64,000 nt of DNA from Collinsella sp. (GTDB taxonomy: Bacteria; Actinomycetota; Coriobacteriia; Coriobacteriales; Coriobacteriaceae). The stretch spans positions 1 to 64,000 of the forward strand of contig JAHAAK010000005.1 in NCBI GenBank assembly GCA_018376905.1, in the 5' to 3' direction. Positions 45,686-54,667 of this stretch are shown here, one piece after another. Under the pieces are notes generated by a model. It made no database searches, was not told the DNA's origin, and worked only from the letters and a program-made list of their open reading frames with translations. Position numbers and translations under genes: made by a program. How positions within the stretch are numbered: the first letter of the stretch is position 1; each line of letters begins with the position of its first letter.

Positions 45686-46420
45686 CTACCTTCCCGCCGC
45701 CTTCAGCTTCAGCAGCAGGTCGCCCAGCTCGGGGCACTTGCTAGAAAGGCGCGTCTGAGCTCGCTCGCCCATCCCCCACCGCTGGCGGACTTCCTGGGCG
45801 CGCGGGCTCACGCGGTAGTCCCCGTCCATCACCTGCTTGAGCAGCTTGGCGGTCACGCGCGCATCGGCAAGGGCGCTGTGGGCGTGACCCGTCGGCTCGT
45901 CGAACTCGATGCCAAGCCACGTCGCCGCGTCACTCAAAGAGACGCACCCGTGGCTGCCCACGTCCATGATCGAGGTGTAAAACGCCTGCAGGTCGGCCCA
46001 GTCCGTAGGAAATGCGGAAAGATCAATGTGCTTTGCCTGGCACTCGGTCAAAAGCTGTCGACGATCCGCCCCGCTCCAGCAAACTATCTGGGCGGAGTAG
46101 CGACCGATCCAATCGCAGAGCCTTTTGATCACCACGTAGAGCGGATCGGCCATCGCGGTGTCCACGGCCGATATCCCCGTAAGCTCGCGGACAGGGAACG
46201 CAACGCCTTCGGTAAATTCCGTCTGCACACACTGCGAAAACTCGCCCATAACGTTGCCGTGATAGTCGAGCTTGACGGCGCCGACCTCGATAATCTCGTT
46301 GCGCAGCCCACGGCGCTGGCGCTGCTTTGGCACCGGCGCAAACTCAAAGTCCAGCACAATCTGGCACGCAAAGTTCGTCGTATCGATAGCCGAGATACAC
46401 GGCGTCTTTTCAGCTGACAC
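45686..46420 (-). CDS. DEDDh-type 3'-5' exonuclease domain protein
   Basis: The 244 residues contain an RNase T/DnaQ-like fold: VLDFEF (Asp24, Glu26, first motif), EIIEVGAVKLDYHG, a DWADLQAFYTSIMD region, and HSALADA with the fourth and fifth catalytic residues. Such proteins act on DNA or RNA 3' ends. It starts at GTG 46420 with AAAGG eight bases upstream; the frame stays open 38 codons earlier but without a ribosome site. It is a lone gene converging with the unknown gene upstream. Confidence 0.75.
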   Translation of the reverse strand: MSAEKTPCISAIDTTNFACQIVLDFEFAPVPKQRQRRGLRNEIIEVGAVKLDYHGNVMGEFSQCVQTEFTEGVAFPVRELTGISAVDTAMADPLYVVIKRLCDWIGRYSAQIVCWSGADRRQLLTECQAKHIDLSAFPTDWADLQAFYTSIMDVGSHGCVSLSDAATWLGIEFDEPTGHAHSALADARVTAKLLKQVMDGDYRVSPRAQEVRQRWGMGERAQTRLSSKCPELGDLLLKLKAAGR

Positions 46421-46875
46421 GGTTAGGGCCTTTCTCCGTTGCTTGCCGCTTGTTACATAAGCGGCTACATTGCCGTAAGGATAGGTGGCCGCGCGGACAT
46501 GAAAGCTGGGCGCAATACCATGCGCCAGGCACACGCCATGCAGACGGCCCCAAGAGAGTTGCCCGCTCTATTCAAATGCATGAAAAAGATTTAGGCCCGG
46601 TGACTTGAATCAGCGGTCATCCCGGGCCCATCAGAGCTCACAGAGCTCTTGGTTGCTTTGGTCTCGCTCTTCACGGCGCTTATCGAACTTTCCGAGGCAC
46701 TCAAGCAGCATTCGAAGCATAACAAGTCGCTGCCATTAAGGCACTGACCTCTTGACCAAGCAACGGCGCTGCCCAGCTATCACCCTTGGGCTGCCGTCAA
46801 CTTTATTCTATCCGCGAGCATCTGGTTTACCAAATGGATTTTCGGTAAAGGAAGCACGGCACGCCCGCAAAACCA
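46421..46875. other. Gene-poor stretch between exonuclease and DUF4143 ATPase genes
   Basis: No credible full gene. An imperfect hairpin (GGCCCGG...TGAC with GTCA...CCCGGGCC) is at about 46593-46629. A plus-strand frame without a usual start (46604-46746) reads ELTELLVALVSLFTALIELSEALKQHSKH, given here in shortened form; it could be the end of a small membrane peptide or a gene relic, but this is uncertain. Confidence 0.35.
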
Positions 46876-48171
46876 CTACGCCCCAAGTGCCGCCATGGGA
46901 ATCACCGCCACGCCGTCGTCGCGTGTGTAGGCAATGCTCCCCTTTCCAACCACGACCGCCAAAAACGCCGGCGTGGCATTCTGGGCGGCAGGATTGGAGA
47001 GCACTTTCCTCTCCAGCGCCTTGAGATTTCTCGCTCCATCGTCTGCTTTCGCATCACTCAGCTTGACCTCGATGGCTCCCCAGCGCCCGTCGTGCTCAAC
47101 GATCAGATCGACCTCAAGGCCCTTCTCATCTCGGAAATAATGGACACTGTTGTCGACACCGCCGTAGGTGGAAAGGAACACGCGCACGTCGCGCAGGACG
47201 AGATTCTCAAAGAGCATCCCCAGCGTTTGCATATCGCCAAGCAGCCGCTCAGGGGTAGCCCCCAGCAACGCCGCCGCAAGTGACGGGTCACAGAAGTAGC
47301 GCTTGGGGCGCACGCGAACGCGGGCCTTCGAGCGCATGGGCGGCTCCCATCCGCACAGGTCCTCGGTCAGCTTGAGCCTGTTGAAGAGGTCCAAGTACGC
47401 AGCGATGGTCCTCTCGTCGGGGCCCGCCTCACCGTACGAGGCGTCCTTTACGAGCGTCTTGTACGTGACAGCCTGGCTCTCGTTCATGGCAAGAGCTCGC
47501 AAAAGGCCGTGTGCAAGCTCGGGCGACATGCCCTCGTCCAGCACGTTGACGTCGAGCACCGAGTGCACGTACTGGCTTGCCGTCTCTCGCGCAAGATCTT
47601 CCGAAAGCCCAAGATTTGCAGGCCAACCGCCCCTGCAGCACCAGCGGGCGACGTCATCCACCGTGCTCTCGCGACGCTGAGGGGCAAAATCCTCGCCCTT
47701 AAAGAGGCTTGCCAGTGACACGAGCGGCTCGCCGTCGCCCGACTCACACAGGGCCATGGGGCGCATTGACAGACGGGCGATCCTACCCGTGCCGGAATGA
47801 CGAACATGGCTGCGCTCCTCGCTTTTGAGCGCGGTCGAGCCCGTGAGCAAAAGTGTCCCCCGTTCGTTGCCGCTCGCGTCCACGAAACGCCGGGCGGCAT
47901 CCCAAACCTCGGGCACCTCCTGCCATTCATCGACCAGGTGTGGCGCATCGCCGATGAGCGCCAGGCTTGGGTCGACCTCTGCCGCCGCACGCTGCGCAGG
48001 CTCATCGAGCCTGGAGACGCTCGCCGAGCGAGAGAGCGCCGTCCAGGTCTTGCCGCACCATTTGGGGCCGTTGATCTCCACACAGCCAAACGCCCGCATA
48101 AGGGTGTCGAGGCGCTCCTCTATGAGCCGGGGCCTATATCCCTTTTGGGTCAATCTCTTTGGTGCATCCAT
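46876..48171 (-). CDS. AAA-type ATPase with DUF4143/nuclease-like C-terminus
   Basis: The 431-residue protein has a P-loop GPKWCGKT (35-42), a Walker B-like region HLVDEW (Asp81, Glu82) and SGNERGTLLLTGST as sensor region. The C-terminal DUF4143 part has EVDLIVEHDGRWGAIEVKLS, a PD-(D/E)XK-like nuclease motif. Such ATPases are widespread in Coriobacteria and gut anaerobes, often in multiple copies, but the role is unknown. A five-copy 23-base repeat lies upstream of the start. GAGAGGG precedes the ATG. Confidence 0.75.
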   Translation of the reverse strand: MDAPKRLTQKGYRPRLIEERLDTLMRAFGCVEINGPKWCGKTWTALSRSASVSRLDEPAQRAAAEVDPSLALIGDAPHLVDEWQEVPEVWDAARRFVDASGNERGTLLLTGSTALKSEERSHVRHSGTGRIARLSMRPMALCESGDGEPLVSLASLFKGEDFAPQRRESTVDDVARWCCRGGWPANLGLSEDLARETASQYVHSVLDVNVLDEGMSPELAHGLLRALAMNESQAVTYKTLVKDASYGEAGPDERTIAAYLDLFNRLKLTEDLCGWEPPMRSKARVRVRPKRYFCDPSLAAALLGATPERLLGDMQTLGMLFENLVLRDVRVFLSTYGGVDNSVHYFRDEKGLEVDLIVEHDGRWGAIEVKLSDAKADDGARNLKALERKVLSNPAAQNATPAFLAVVVGKGSIAYTRDDGVAVIPMAALGA

Positions 48172-48207
48172 AGACGGCCGTCCCTCTCTATCACGCGATA
48201 TGCGAAA

Positions 48208-48305
48208 TTACGCCATTCTCAATGCTGATTTTACGCTACTTTCAATGTAGTTTTTACGCCATGACAGATGTAGTTTTTACGCCATTTTCATTGAAGGTTT
48301 TACGC
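48208..48305. repeat. Five direct repeats at an exact 23-base period
   Basis: TTACGC motifs begin at 48208, 48231, 48254, 48277 and 48300, all 23 bases apart. The spacers are similar (CATTCTCAATGCTGA, TACTTTCAATGTAGT, CATTTTCATTGAAGG). It lies between the stop of the 48357 gene and the start of the 46876-48171 ATPase gene, just upstream of the latter. It looks like an operator or iteron array for that gene, not a CRISPR, since there are no variable spacers. Confidence 0.85.
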
Positions 48306-48356
48306 TTGGCATCCTTAGCGCGACCCATTCCGAGCATCACATCAGAGCGTGCTTGG

Positions 48357-49748
48357 TTATCTCCGCTCGCACATCTCGGCAAACGAAATCAGCTTGGCAT
48401 CTCCCCTGCTCGCCGCAGCTTCCTGACATCCTTGCGTAAAGCCTCGCTTCGAGAAGATCGCATAGCTTTTGTGCTGCCGCCTAAAGAGCTCGCTTCGATG
48501 CACGAGCTTTTGCAGCACGTCTTCGCCCACCGGTTCATTGCGCCATTTGCACTCCGCAAACAGAGCAGTGCTCTCGCCATCGTCAACAATCAAGTCGATT
48601 TCTTCCTGCGTATGCGTGCGATTATCCGTCCCCCACCAGCGCCCGACGCTCGCCGGAACCACATCGAGCTGGCCCGCGCGCGCGAGTTCGTACACGTATT
48701 GTCTGCATATAAGCTCAAAGACCGTACCCATGTAATCCGATACGTGTGGCTCAATGCGCTTATACGCCATCTCGGCCATATCGTTTTGAATCAGCCCGAT
48801 GTTCTGCGGAACAAACTTGTACCAGAACCTAAACATCTGATCGCTCAGCAGATACACGGCTCGCTTATTACTCGTCTCGTTTAGGGGCAGCTCGCGCTCG
48901 ACAATCCCAAGCGACGCCAGCTTATCCACATAGCTCTTTACGTTGCTCGCAGGGATTCCCGTAGAGCTCGCAATCTCCGAGATCTTCGAGCGCCCCTGAG
49001 CAATTGCTTGCACGATCGCATCATATTGCTCGGGATTGCGGCACTCCTGCAATAGCAGGTTACTCGGCTCCTCAAAGAGATAGCCCGTAGGAGTAAGAAA
49101 AAGACGTTTGATGTTGTCCTTGAGCGGTGCGGCAGGATCGACTTTCTCGATATATGCAGGAATGCCACCCGTCATGCCATAGCAAACTGCAGCGTCTTCG
49201 CGACTCATGCTCTGCCACAGGCCGAGGGTCGTCATAAAATCGAGCGGCATGATCTTAAACTGGGCCGTACGCCTACCGTATAGCGGGCTCTCGTAGCCCA
49301 ACACCTGTTCCTCCATAAACGAAAGAGACGAGCCGCATAGAATCAGCATGAGCCTGGTCTCTTTGTACAGGTGATCAATCTTGTCTTGCAGCAACGAGCT
49401 GATCTCGGGATTCGATTGGGCGAGATAGGGATACTCGTCAATCACGACAATCAAACGTTCCGTGCGAGCCATGGTGGCCAATGCATCGAACGCCTCGTCA
49501 AAACTACAAAACGACACGCCTGCAGCACCAACCGAACCCGCGAGTATCGCCTGGCTAAAGCCGTGCAGGTTTGCCTCCGCATTGGTACGACGAGCTTGAA
49601 AGTAAATAGCCTTCTTGCCTTGGATGAACTCTGTGATAAGGCGCGTTTTACCCACACGACGGCGGCCGTAAATCACAGGCATCTCAAAGGAGCCCGTGCC
49701 ATACAGTCGATTGAGCTCGGACATTTCCGCTGTTCTTCCGATAAACAT
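48357..49748 (-). CDS. AAA-type ATPase with DUF234-like C-terminus
   Basis: The 463-residue protein has P-loop GRRRVGKT (28-35), Walker B LIVVIDEYPYL (~98-104), LILCGSSLSFM as sensor, a winged-helix-like middle (KISEIASSTGIPASNVKSYVDKLASLGIV) and a nuclease-like C-terminus with EEIDLIVDDGE and ECKW. This is the archaeal-ATPase/DUF234 type, relatives of the next gene but in a separate subfamily. It has a 25-base perfect inverted repeat immediately upstream holding its likely promoter. Function unknown. Confidence 0.75.
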   Translation of the reverse strand: MFIGRTAEMSELNRLYGTGSFEMPVIYGRRRVGKTRLITEFIQGKKAIYFQARRTNAEANLHGFSQAILAGSVGAAGVSFCSFDEAFDALATMARTERLIVVIDEYPYLAQSNPEISSLLQDKIDHLYKETRLMLILCGSSLSFMEEQVLGYESPLYGRRTAQFKIMPLDFMTTLGLWQSMSREDAAVCYGMTGGIPAYIEKVDPAAPLKDNIKRLFLTPTGYLFEEPSNLLLQECRNPEQYDAIVQAIAQGRSKISEIASSTGIPASNVKSYVDKLASLGIVERELPLNETSNKRAVYLLSDQMFRFWYKFVPQNIGLIQNDMAEMAYKRIEPHVSDYMGTVFELICRQYVYELARAGQLDVVPASVGRWWGTDNRTHTQEEIDLIVDDGESTALFAECKWRNEPVGEDVLQKLVHRSELFRRQHKSYAIFSKRGFTQGCQEAAASRGDAKLISFAEMCERR

Positions 49749-49763
49749 AGGGCCATCCTTCCC

Positions 49764-49819
49764 TTACGTTATAGCTAGCTATATTATACCTTCCTATAAT
49801 ATAGCTAGCTATAACGTAA
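49764..49819 (-). promoter_or_regulatory. 25-base perfect inverted repeat enclosing the promoter of the DUF234 ATPase gene
   Basis: Left arm 49764-49788 and right arm 49795-49819 are perfect complements with a six-base loop (CCTTCC). Each arm contains the smaller palindrome ATAGCTAGCTAT and ends at the loop with TATTATA or TATAATA. On the minus strand TATAAT near the centre can serve as -10 for the gene that starts at 49748. It looks like a cruciform or double operator for autoregulation. Confidence 0.85.
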
Positions 49820-49872
49820 TTCGACATGCGGCGCACGAAAAAGGGGCGATACACCGCCGCACGCGGACCGTT

Positions 49873-49921
49873 CCGGAAAATGTATCCCGTTCTGGAGCCA
49901 AAAACTGGGCCGTAGTTTCCG
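49873..49921. repeat. Orphan copy of the 62-base palindromic repeat
   Basis: GGAAAATGTATCCC, then GTTCTGGAGCC, and TGGGCCGTAGTTTCC match the units of the array at 51290-51770 in the same order and spacing. It is the only copy found outside that array. The rest of 49820-50216 holds no credible gene. Confidence 0.8.
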
Positions 49922-50216
49922 CAGATACAAGGCGACAGTCCGCCGCCTTTATCACATGCCTTCAAATATGCGATCCAGAAACACAAAACAGCAGATAGAT
50001 TGCTCTTTTTCAAAAAGTACACGTCCCGAAACTTACCAAGACTTCATATCTAGCTACCGTTCACGGTCGCCGATTACCACCCACCGATTCAAACAAGAAA
50101 TATGTCGCCAAAAGCAGGTCATCTACCTGCATGGTTAGATTTTGGTCAGCTTTTGGTCAACTGAGCGGCAAGTTCCAGCTGATACGTTTTTGCTACCCAA
50201 AAGGAGGCGGTAGCTC

Positions 50217-51215
50217 ATGACCCATTGCAATGACCAGCTCATCGACCAACTGCTCACTCAAGCCGAGCAAGAGGGGCGCTGTCTGATTCCCCCGAGCGCG
50301 GCGATCCGAAAAGCGCTCCTTCGGCGCACCGGCGGCACGGTTGTCTCGCCCATTCCGGGGTTGTTTGCGCGAAAAACGCGCTGGGATGAACTCAACCGAG
50401 CGCAACGCCATTGCGAGATTATCCGCGCCCTTGCGATCATCCATCCCGATTGGACGTTCTGCTCGTTTTCGGCAGCTTGCCTGCTGGGGCTCGAGGTCTC
50501 GTGGCGACACCTGAACGTCGTGCATGTTTGCAGCTCGACAAAGCCGTCGGCTCGTCCGGGCGCACATATTCAGCGACACCAGATTGAGCCGGCCGGAGCA
50601 ATACGCAGAGCCGGCATATCGGTAACGCCGCCCATCCAAACGGCCACAGATTGCCTGCTGCAAACTGGTTTTGCCGACGGCATGCCCATTGCCGATTCGA
50701 CGATCTCAAAGCTCGGCCTTGCGCCGGAACAGCTGATGGAGGCCGTGGAGCAACGAGCGACTGCACGCAATGGTCGCGCGATTCGCACCGCCCTCACAAC
50801 GCTTCGATATGCCGACGTCCGCGCCGAGAGCGGCGGGGAATCGGTCGCCCGAGCCGTCATGATCGAGACGGGCTTTGCGCCCGACTGGCTTCAATACGAG
50901 CTGACGGACCCCTTCGATTCGGCCAAGCCCATACGAACGGACTTTGCCTGGGAGCGCCAGGCGCGGGAACTCACACTGGGCGAGCTCGACGGGCTCATCA
51001 AATATACCGACCAGACCATGCTGGCCGGACGCACCACCGCCGAGGTGCTCGTTGCCGAACGACAGCGCGAGGCGCACCTATCGCTCTACGGTCACCCTCT
51101 GCTGCGCTTTACCATGAACGAGGTCCGCTCGACAGGAATGCTCGCCAAAAAGCTGCAGACGGCAGGCATCCGGCAGACCGCGCTGCCGACATGGCTCAAC
51201 GAGGTGGACCTGTAG
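50217..51215 (+). CDS. AbiEi/DUF559-like protein
   Basis: The 332-residue protein has an N-terminal winged-helix-like part (AAIRKALLRRTGG, SFSAACLLGLEV). The C-terminal domain has a Vsr-like pattern: SGGESVARAVMIETGF (Glu ~206), RTDFAWERQ (~240) and GELDGLIKYTD (~254-262). This layout is common among Actinobacterial AbiEi-like antitoxin or DUF559 proteins. A toxin (AbiEii-like) gene is not adjacent on either side. AAGGAGG precedes the start. It is either a solo regulator or a nuclease-like protein; activity is not shown. Confidence 0.7.
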   Translation: MTHCNDQLIDQLLTQAEQEGRCLIPPSAAIRKALLRRTGGTVVSPIPGLFARKTRWDELNRAQRHCEIIRALAIIHPDWTFCSFSAACLLGLEVSWRHLNVVHVCSSTKPSARPGAHIQRHQIEPAGAIRRAGISVTPPIQTATDCLLQTGFADGMPIADSTISKLGLAPEQLMEAVEQRATARNGRAIRTALTTLRYADVRAESGGESVARAVMIETGFAPDWLQYELTDPFDSAKPIRTDFAWERQARELTLGELDGLIKYTDQTMLAGRTTAEVLVAERQREAHLSLYGHPLLRFTMNEVRSTGMLAKKLQTAGIRQTALPTWLNEVDL

Positions 51216-51289
51216 GAGCTGCTAGGCCACGCATCGCCGAATCGCATCCCCCCCTATCTGGGCCGCGTTTTCCCAACGGCCACGCCAAC

Positions 51290-51770
51290 GGAAAGCGCGT
51301 CCCAGCCTGGACACTCAAAACGGGATGCGCTTTCCGGATGGCGGGCCTGGCGGAAAGCGTGTCCCGGAATCCCGTCTCAGAGCTGGACAGGCTTTCCGGT
51401 TGAGTCCTTCAGCGGAAACCGCATCCCGGAATAAACACTCAAACTGGGACGCAGTTTCCGCTGAGGTTCTATCCGGAAACCGTGTCCCACTCTGAGCGTC
51501 AATTCTGGGATGAACTTTCCGCCTGAGGGTTCAGCCGGAAACGGCATCCCACCCTGAAGCGAAATACTGGGACGCAGCTTCCGGTTGAGGGCTGTTCCGG
51601 AAAGCGCATCCCATTCCAGGCGCGGATTCCGGGATGCACTTTCCATTTGAAGCTCCAACCGGAAAGCGCATCCCACTCTGGAGCCGAATTCCGGGGCACG
51701 CTTTCCGCCAGAGGCTCTACCGGAAAGTGCATCCCATTCTGAGCGCCAATTCCGGGACGTAGTTTCCGCT
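51290..51770. repeat. Eight-unit tandem array of ~62-base palindromic repeats
   Basis: Units start at 51290, 51352, 51414, 51475, 51537, 51599, 51661 and 51722, 61-62 bases apart. Each unit runs GGAAAnnGnrTCCC ... GGGAnGnnnTTTCC, so every unit is an imperfect inverted repeat of ~48 bases plus a ~14-base linker. A degenerate half-unit precedes the first. The units vary in their middle but keep both arms. It lies between two converging genes. Reading frames through it are repeat shadows, not proteins. Confidence 0.92.
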
Positions 51771-51775
51771 CCAAG

Positions 51776-51808
51776 CAAAAGGCCCCGGCTCGCGATGGAG
51801 CTGGGGCC
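51776..51808 (-). terminator. Terminator of the permease-ssnA-ygfK-xdhD operon
   Basis: On the minus strand GGCCCCAGCTC pairs with GAGCCGGGGCC, followed by TTTTG, 70 bases after the xdhD stop. Confidence 0.85.
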
Positions 51809-51877
51809 AAAGGTGCAGCGTATGTAGTTGATGCTCAGTGCGAACAGCCCGTCAACAATGGCTGTCCGCACCCTACC

Positions 51878-54655
51878 CTACCCGCGGTGACGGGCGCGGC
51901 TGTAGGGCGTATCCACCATGGGCAGATTTGGACGCAGCTTGCCGTCAAACGCGCGGTAGGCGTTCTGCACGGCGGGCGCCGTGGGAATCGTTGCGATCTC
52001 GCCGATGCCCTTGCCGCCATATGCCACAGGCAGCAGCTCGTCCTTCTCCACGTAGATGGCGTGGATATCCGGAATCTCGGGCGCACGGAACAGCCCGAGC
52101 GTACCGTACCTTGCCTGGGGCACGCAGTCCTTGAGCGGCCAATCCTCGGTAAGCGCATAGCCCATACCCATGAGCACGCCGCCTTCGATCTGACCCTGGA
52201 TGGAGATGGGGTTGACCACCTTGCCGGAATCGTGCGCGGCATAGACCTCGCTCACGCGGCCGTCGTCGTCCAGAATGACCACATGCGTGGCAAAGCCGTA
52301 GCAGATGTGGCTCTTGGGATTGGGAACGTCGGCGCCCAGCTTGTCGGTCGGCTCCAGATACACGTAGCCAAACTCGCATCCCTCGAGCGCCTTGATGGCG
52401 GTCGCGGGATCCTGAGGATGCATGCCCTGGCCGGCGACGAGTTCCTGCGTGCGCAGCTGATAGGCGCGACCGTCGTCGTACTCAATCTTGACGCCGTCGC
52501 CATGCGCGCTCACGGGAGCATCGGGTGCGGGCTTGCCGGCCTCGATGCCAACCATGGCATCGCGCAACAGGAAGGCGGCACCGCGCACGGCCTCGCCGGT
52601 CACGACCGTCTGACGCGAGCCGGACGTGGTGCCGGAGTCGGGAGCGTTCTCGGTGGAGCACTCGCCGTTGGCAATGCAGCGAAGCGGCAGGCCGCAGGCC
52701 TCGGCAACGTCCTGCAAAAAGACGGTGTTGCAGCCCTGACCGATGTCGGACGTGGCGGCATAGACCACGGCCACGCCGTTCTCGATGCGGATCTTGCAGC
52801 GACCGGCATCGGGCAGGCCCACGCCCACGCCGGCGTTCTTCATGGCGCAGGCGATGCCGGCGTGTCCGGGATGCGCGTAGTAGGCATCCTTGACCTCGAG
52901 CAGCGTCTCCTTCAGCGCCGTGGAGCAGTCGGCAATCTGGCCGTTGGGCAGAACCTCGCCCGGCTCGATGGCGTTACGGTAGCGGATCTCCCACGGATCC
53001 AAGCCGACCTTCTCGGCCAGCAGGTCGATCAGGCTCTCGAGCGCAAACTCGGACTGACACACGCCAAAGCCGCGGTACGCACCGGCGGGCGGGTTGTTGG
53101 TGTAGTAGCCAAAACCGCGAATGTCGGTGTTCTGGTACTTGTAGGGACCGACGGCATGCGTACAGGCGCGCTCGAGCACCGGGCCGCACAGCGACGCGTA
53201 GGCGCCGGTATCGAAGTTGATTTCGCAATCCAGGCCGGTAAAGTTGCCCTCGGCGTCGCAGCCCAGCGTAAAGGTGCCGTCCATGGCGTGACGCTTGGGA
53301 TGGAACGCGAGCGACTCGGCACGCGTGAGCTTACACTTCACAGGACGCTGGAACTTATATGCGGCGAGCGCGGCCAAGTGCTGGATGGACACGTCCTCCT
53401 TGCCGCCAAAGCCGCCACCCACGAGCATGGTCTCGACGACCACGCGCTCGGGCTCGTTATCCCAGCCAAACATGTGGGCACACTCTTTGCGCGTGTCGTA
53501 GGCGCCCTGGTCGGTCGACTGCACCTTGACGCCGTTCTTGTACGGGAAGGCGACGGCGCACTCGGGCTCCAAGAAAGCATGCTCGGTAAAGGGCGTGGTA
53601 AAGCGCTGCGTCACGGTGAATGCGCTCTCCGCCAGCGCCTTGGCGGCGTCGCCACGCGTCACGTGACGGCTCTGGCATACGTTGTCCTTGAGCTCCACCG
53701 TGTTGCCAAAGGCAAAGAAGCTGTCGTGCAGGCACGGGGCGTCGGCAGCCCTGGCCTCGGCGATGTTGCGCACGGGCTCCAGCGGCTCGTAATCGATCTT
53801 TACGAGCTTCTTGGCCTTCTCGAGCGTCGCCTCGTCCTCGGCAACCACCAGCACGATGGCATCACCCACGCAACGGGTGATATCGCCCTGAGCGATCATG
53901 ACGTCCCAGTCCTGGATAAGGTGGCCGACCTGGTTGACCGGTACGTCCTCGGCGCGCAGGATGCCCACCACACCGGGCAGGGCCTCGGCCTTGGAGGTAT
54001 CGATGGAGAGCACGCGGGCGCGCGGATACTTGGAGCGCACGGCACTGGCATAGGTCAGACCCGGCTGATCGAGCTCGTCGATGTCGTCGGGGTACTTGCC
54101 CTCGCCGAGCACCTTCTTGCGCACGTCGATGCGGAAGGCGCGCTTGCCCACGCCGTAGTCATCGCCGCGCTCCAAGTCCTCGTCGATCTGCTTTTCGCCG
54201 CGGAGCACCGCAGCTGCCAGCGAGATGCCCTCGATAATCTTCTTGTAGCCGGTGCAACGGCAGACATTGCCGCGGATGGCGTACTTGATCTGCTCCTCGG
54301 TGGGCTCGGGGTCCTCGGCGATGAGCGCCGCACCCGCCATGACCATACCGGGGATGCAAAAGCCGCACTGTACGGCGCCCACGGCGCCGAAGGCGTACAC
54401 AAAGGCCTCGCGCACGTCCTCGGGCAGGCCCTCGACGGTCACGATGTTACGGCCGGCGGCAAGGGCAGTGGTCAGCACGCACGCCTTGACGGCCGCGCCG
54501 TCCACGTGGATGGTGCAGGTACCGCACGCGCCCTCGGAGCAGCCGTCCTTGGCGGAGTGAATGTGCAGATCGTCGCGCAGGTAGCGCAGCAGCGGTTTAT
54601 TTTGGGTCGTCGTGCGCTCGATGCCGTTAACGGTAAAAGTGAATTCCTGTGCCAT
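51878..54655 (-). CDS. xdhD: XdhD-type selenium-linked xanthine dehydrogenase (Fe-S plus Mo subunit fusion)
   Basis: This 925-residue fusion has an N-terminal two-cluster 2Fe-2S domain (Cys39, Cys44, Cys47, Cys59; then Cys97, Cys100, Cys132, Cys134) and a molybdopterin-binding domain from ~165. The latter has HVTRGDAAKALAESAF, GGGFGGKEDVSIQHLA, CTHAVGPYKYQNTDI, AYRGFGVCQSE and GGKGIGEIATIPTAPAV. It is the single-chain type of E. coli XdhD, associated with selenium-dependent hydroxylases. No FAD subunit is present in the window, so electrons likely pass to the adjacent ferredoxin and YgfK. Substrate (xanthine, hypoxanthine or a related purine) is inferred. It is the last gene of the operon. 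Confidence 0.92.
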   Translation of the reverse strand: MAQEFTFTVNGIERTTTQNKPLLRYLRDDLHIHSAKDGCSEGACGTCTIHVDGAAVKACVLTTALAAGRNIVTVEGLPEDVREAFVYAFGAVGAVQCGFCIPGMVMAGAALIAEDPEPTEEQIKYAIRGNVCRCTGYKKIIEGISLAAAVLRGEKQIDEDLERGDDYGVGKRAFRIDVRKKVLGEGKYPDDIDELDQPGLTYASAVRSKYPRARVLSIDTSKAEALPGVVGILRAEDVPVNQVGHLIQDWDVMIAQGDITRCVGDAIVLVVAEDEATLEKAKKLVKIDYEPLEPVRNIAEARAADAPCLHDSFFAFGNTVELKDNVCQSRHVTRGDAAKALAESAFTVTQRFTTPFTEHAFLEPECAVAFPYKNGVKVQSTDQGAYDTRKECAHMFGWDNEPERVVVETMLVGGGFGGKEDVSIQHLAALAAYKFQRPVKCKLTRAESLAFHPKRHAMDGTFTLGCDAEGNFTGLDCEINFDTGAYASLCGPVLERACTHAVGPYKYQNTDIRGFGYYTNNPPAGAYRGFGVCQSEFALESLIDLLAEKVGLDPWEIRYRNAIEPGEVLPNGQIADCSTALKETLLEVKDAYYAHPGHAGIACAMKNAGVGVGLPDAGRCKIRIENGVAVVYAATSDIGQGCNTVFLQDVAEACGLPLRCIANGECSTENAPDSGTTSGSRQTVVTGEAVRGAAFLLRDAMVGIEAGKPAPDAPVSAHGDGVKIEYDDGRAYQLRTQELVAGQGMHPQDPATAIKALEGCEFGYVYLEPTDKLGADVPNPKSHICYGFATHVVILDDDGRVSEVYAAHDSGKVVNPISIQGQIEGGVLMGMGYALTEDWPLKDCVPQARYGTLGLFRAPEIPDIHAIYVEKDELLPVAYGGKGIGEIATIPTAPAVQNAYRAFDGKLRPNLPMVDTPYSRARHRG

Positions 54656-54667
54656 GGTGATTCCCTT

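Noticed and set aside
46604..46746. Small hydrophobic peptide frame
   Set aside because: No usable start codon or ribosome site; kept only as a note in the gap entry.
48208..48305. Possible CRISPR array
   Set aside because: The 23-base period contains near-identical sequence throughout, with no spacers, and no cas genes.
51290..51770. Possible CRISPR array
   Set aside because: The repeats are 62 bases apart, each unit is internally palindromic and varies in the centre, there are no unique spacers of constant length, and no cas genes are nearby.
51377..51871. Minus-strand frame through the repeat array (164 residues)
   Set aside because: Product repeats the palindromic unit (EWDALSG-like peptides); no ribosome site and no protein-like composition.
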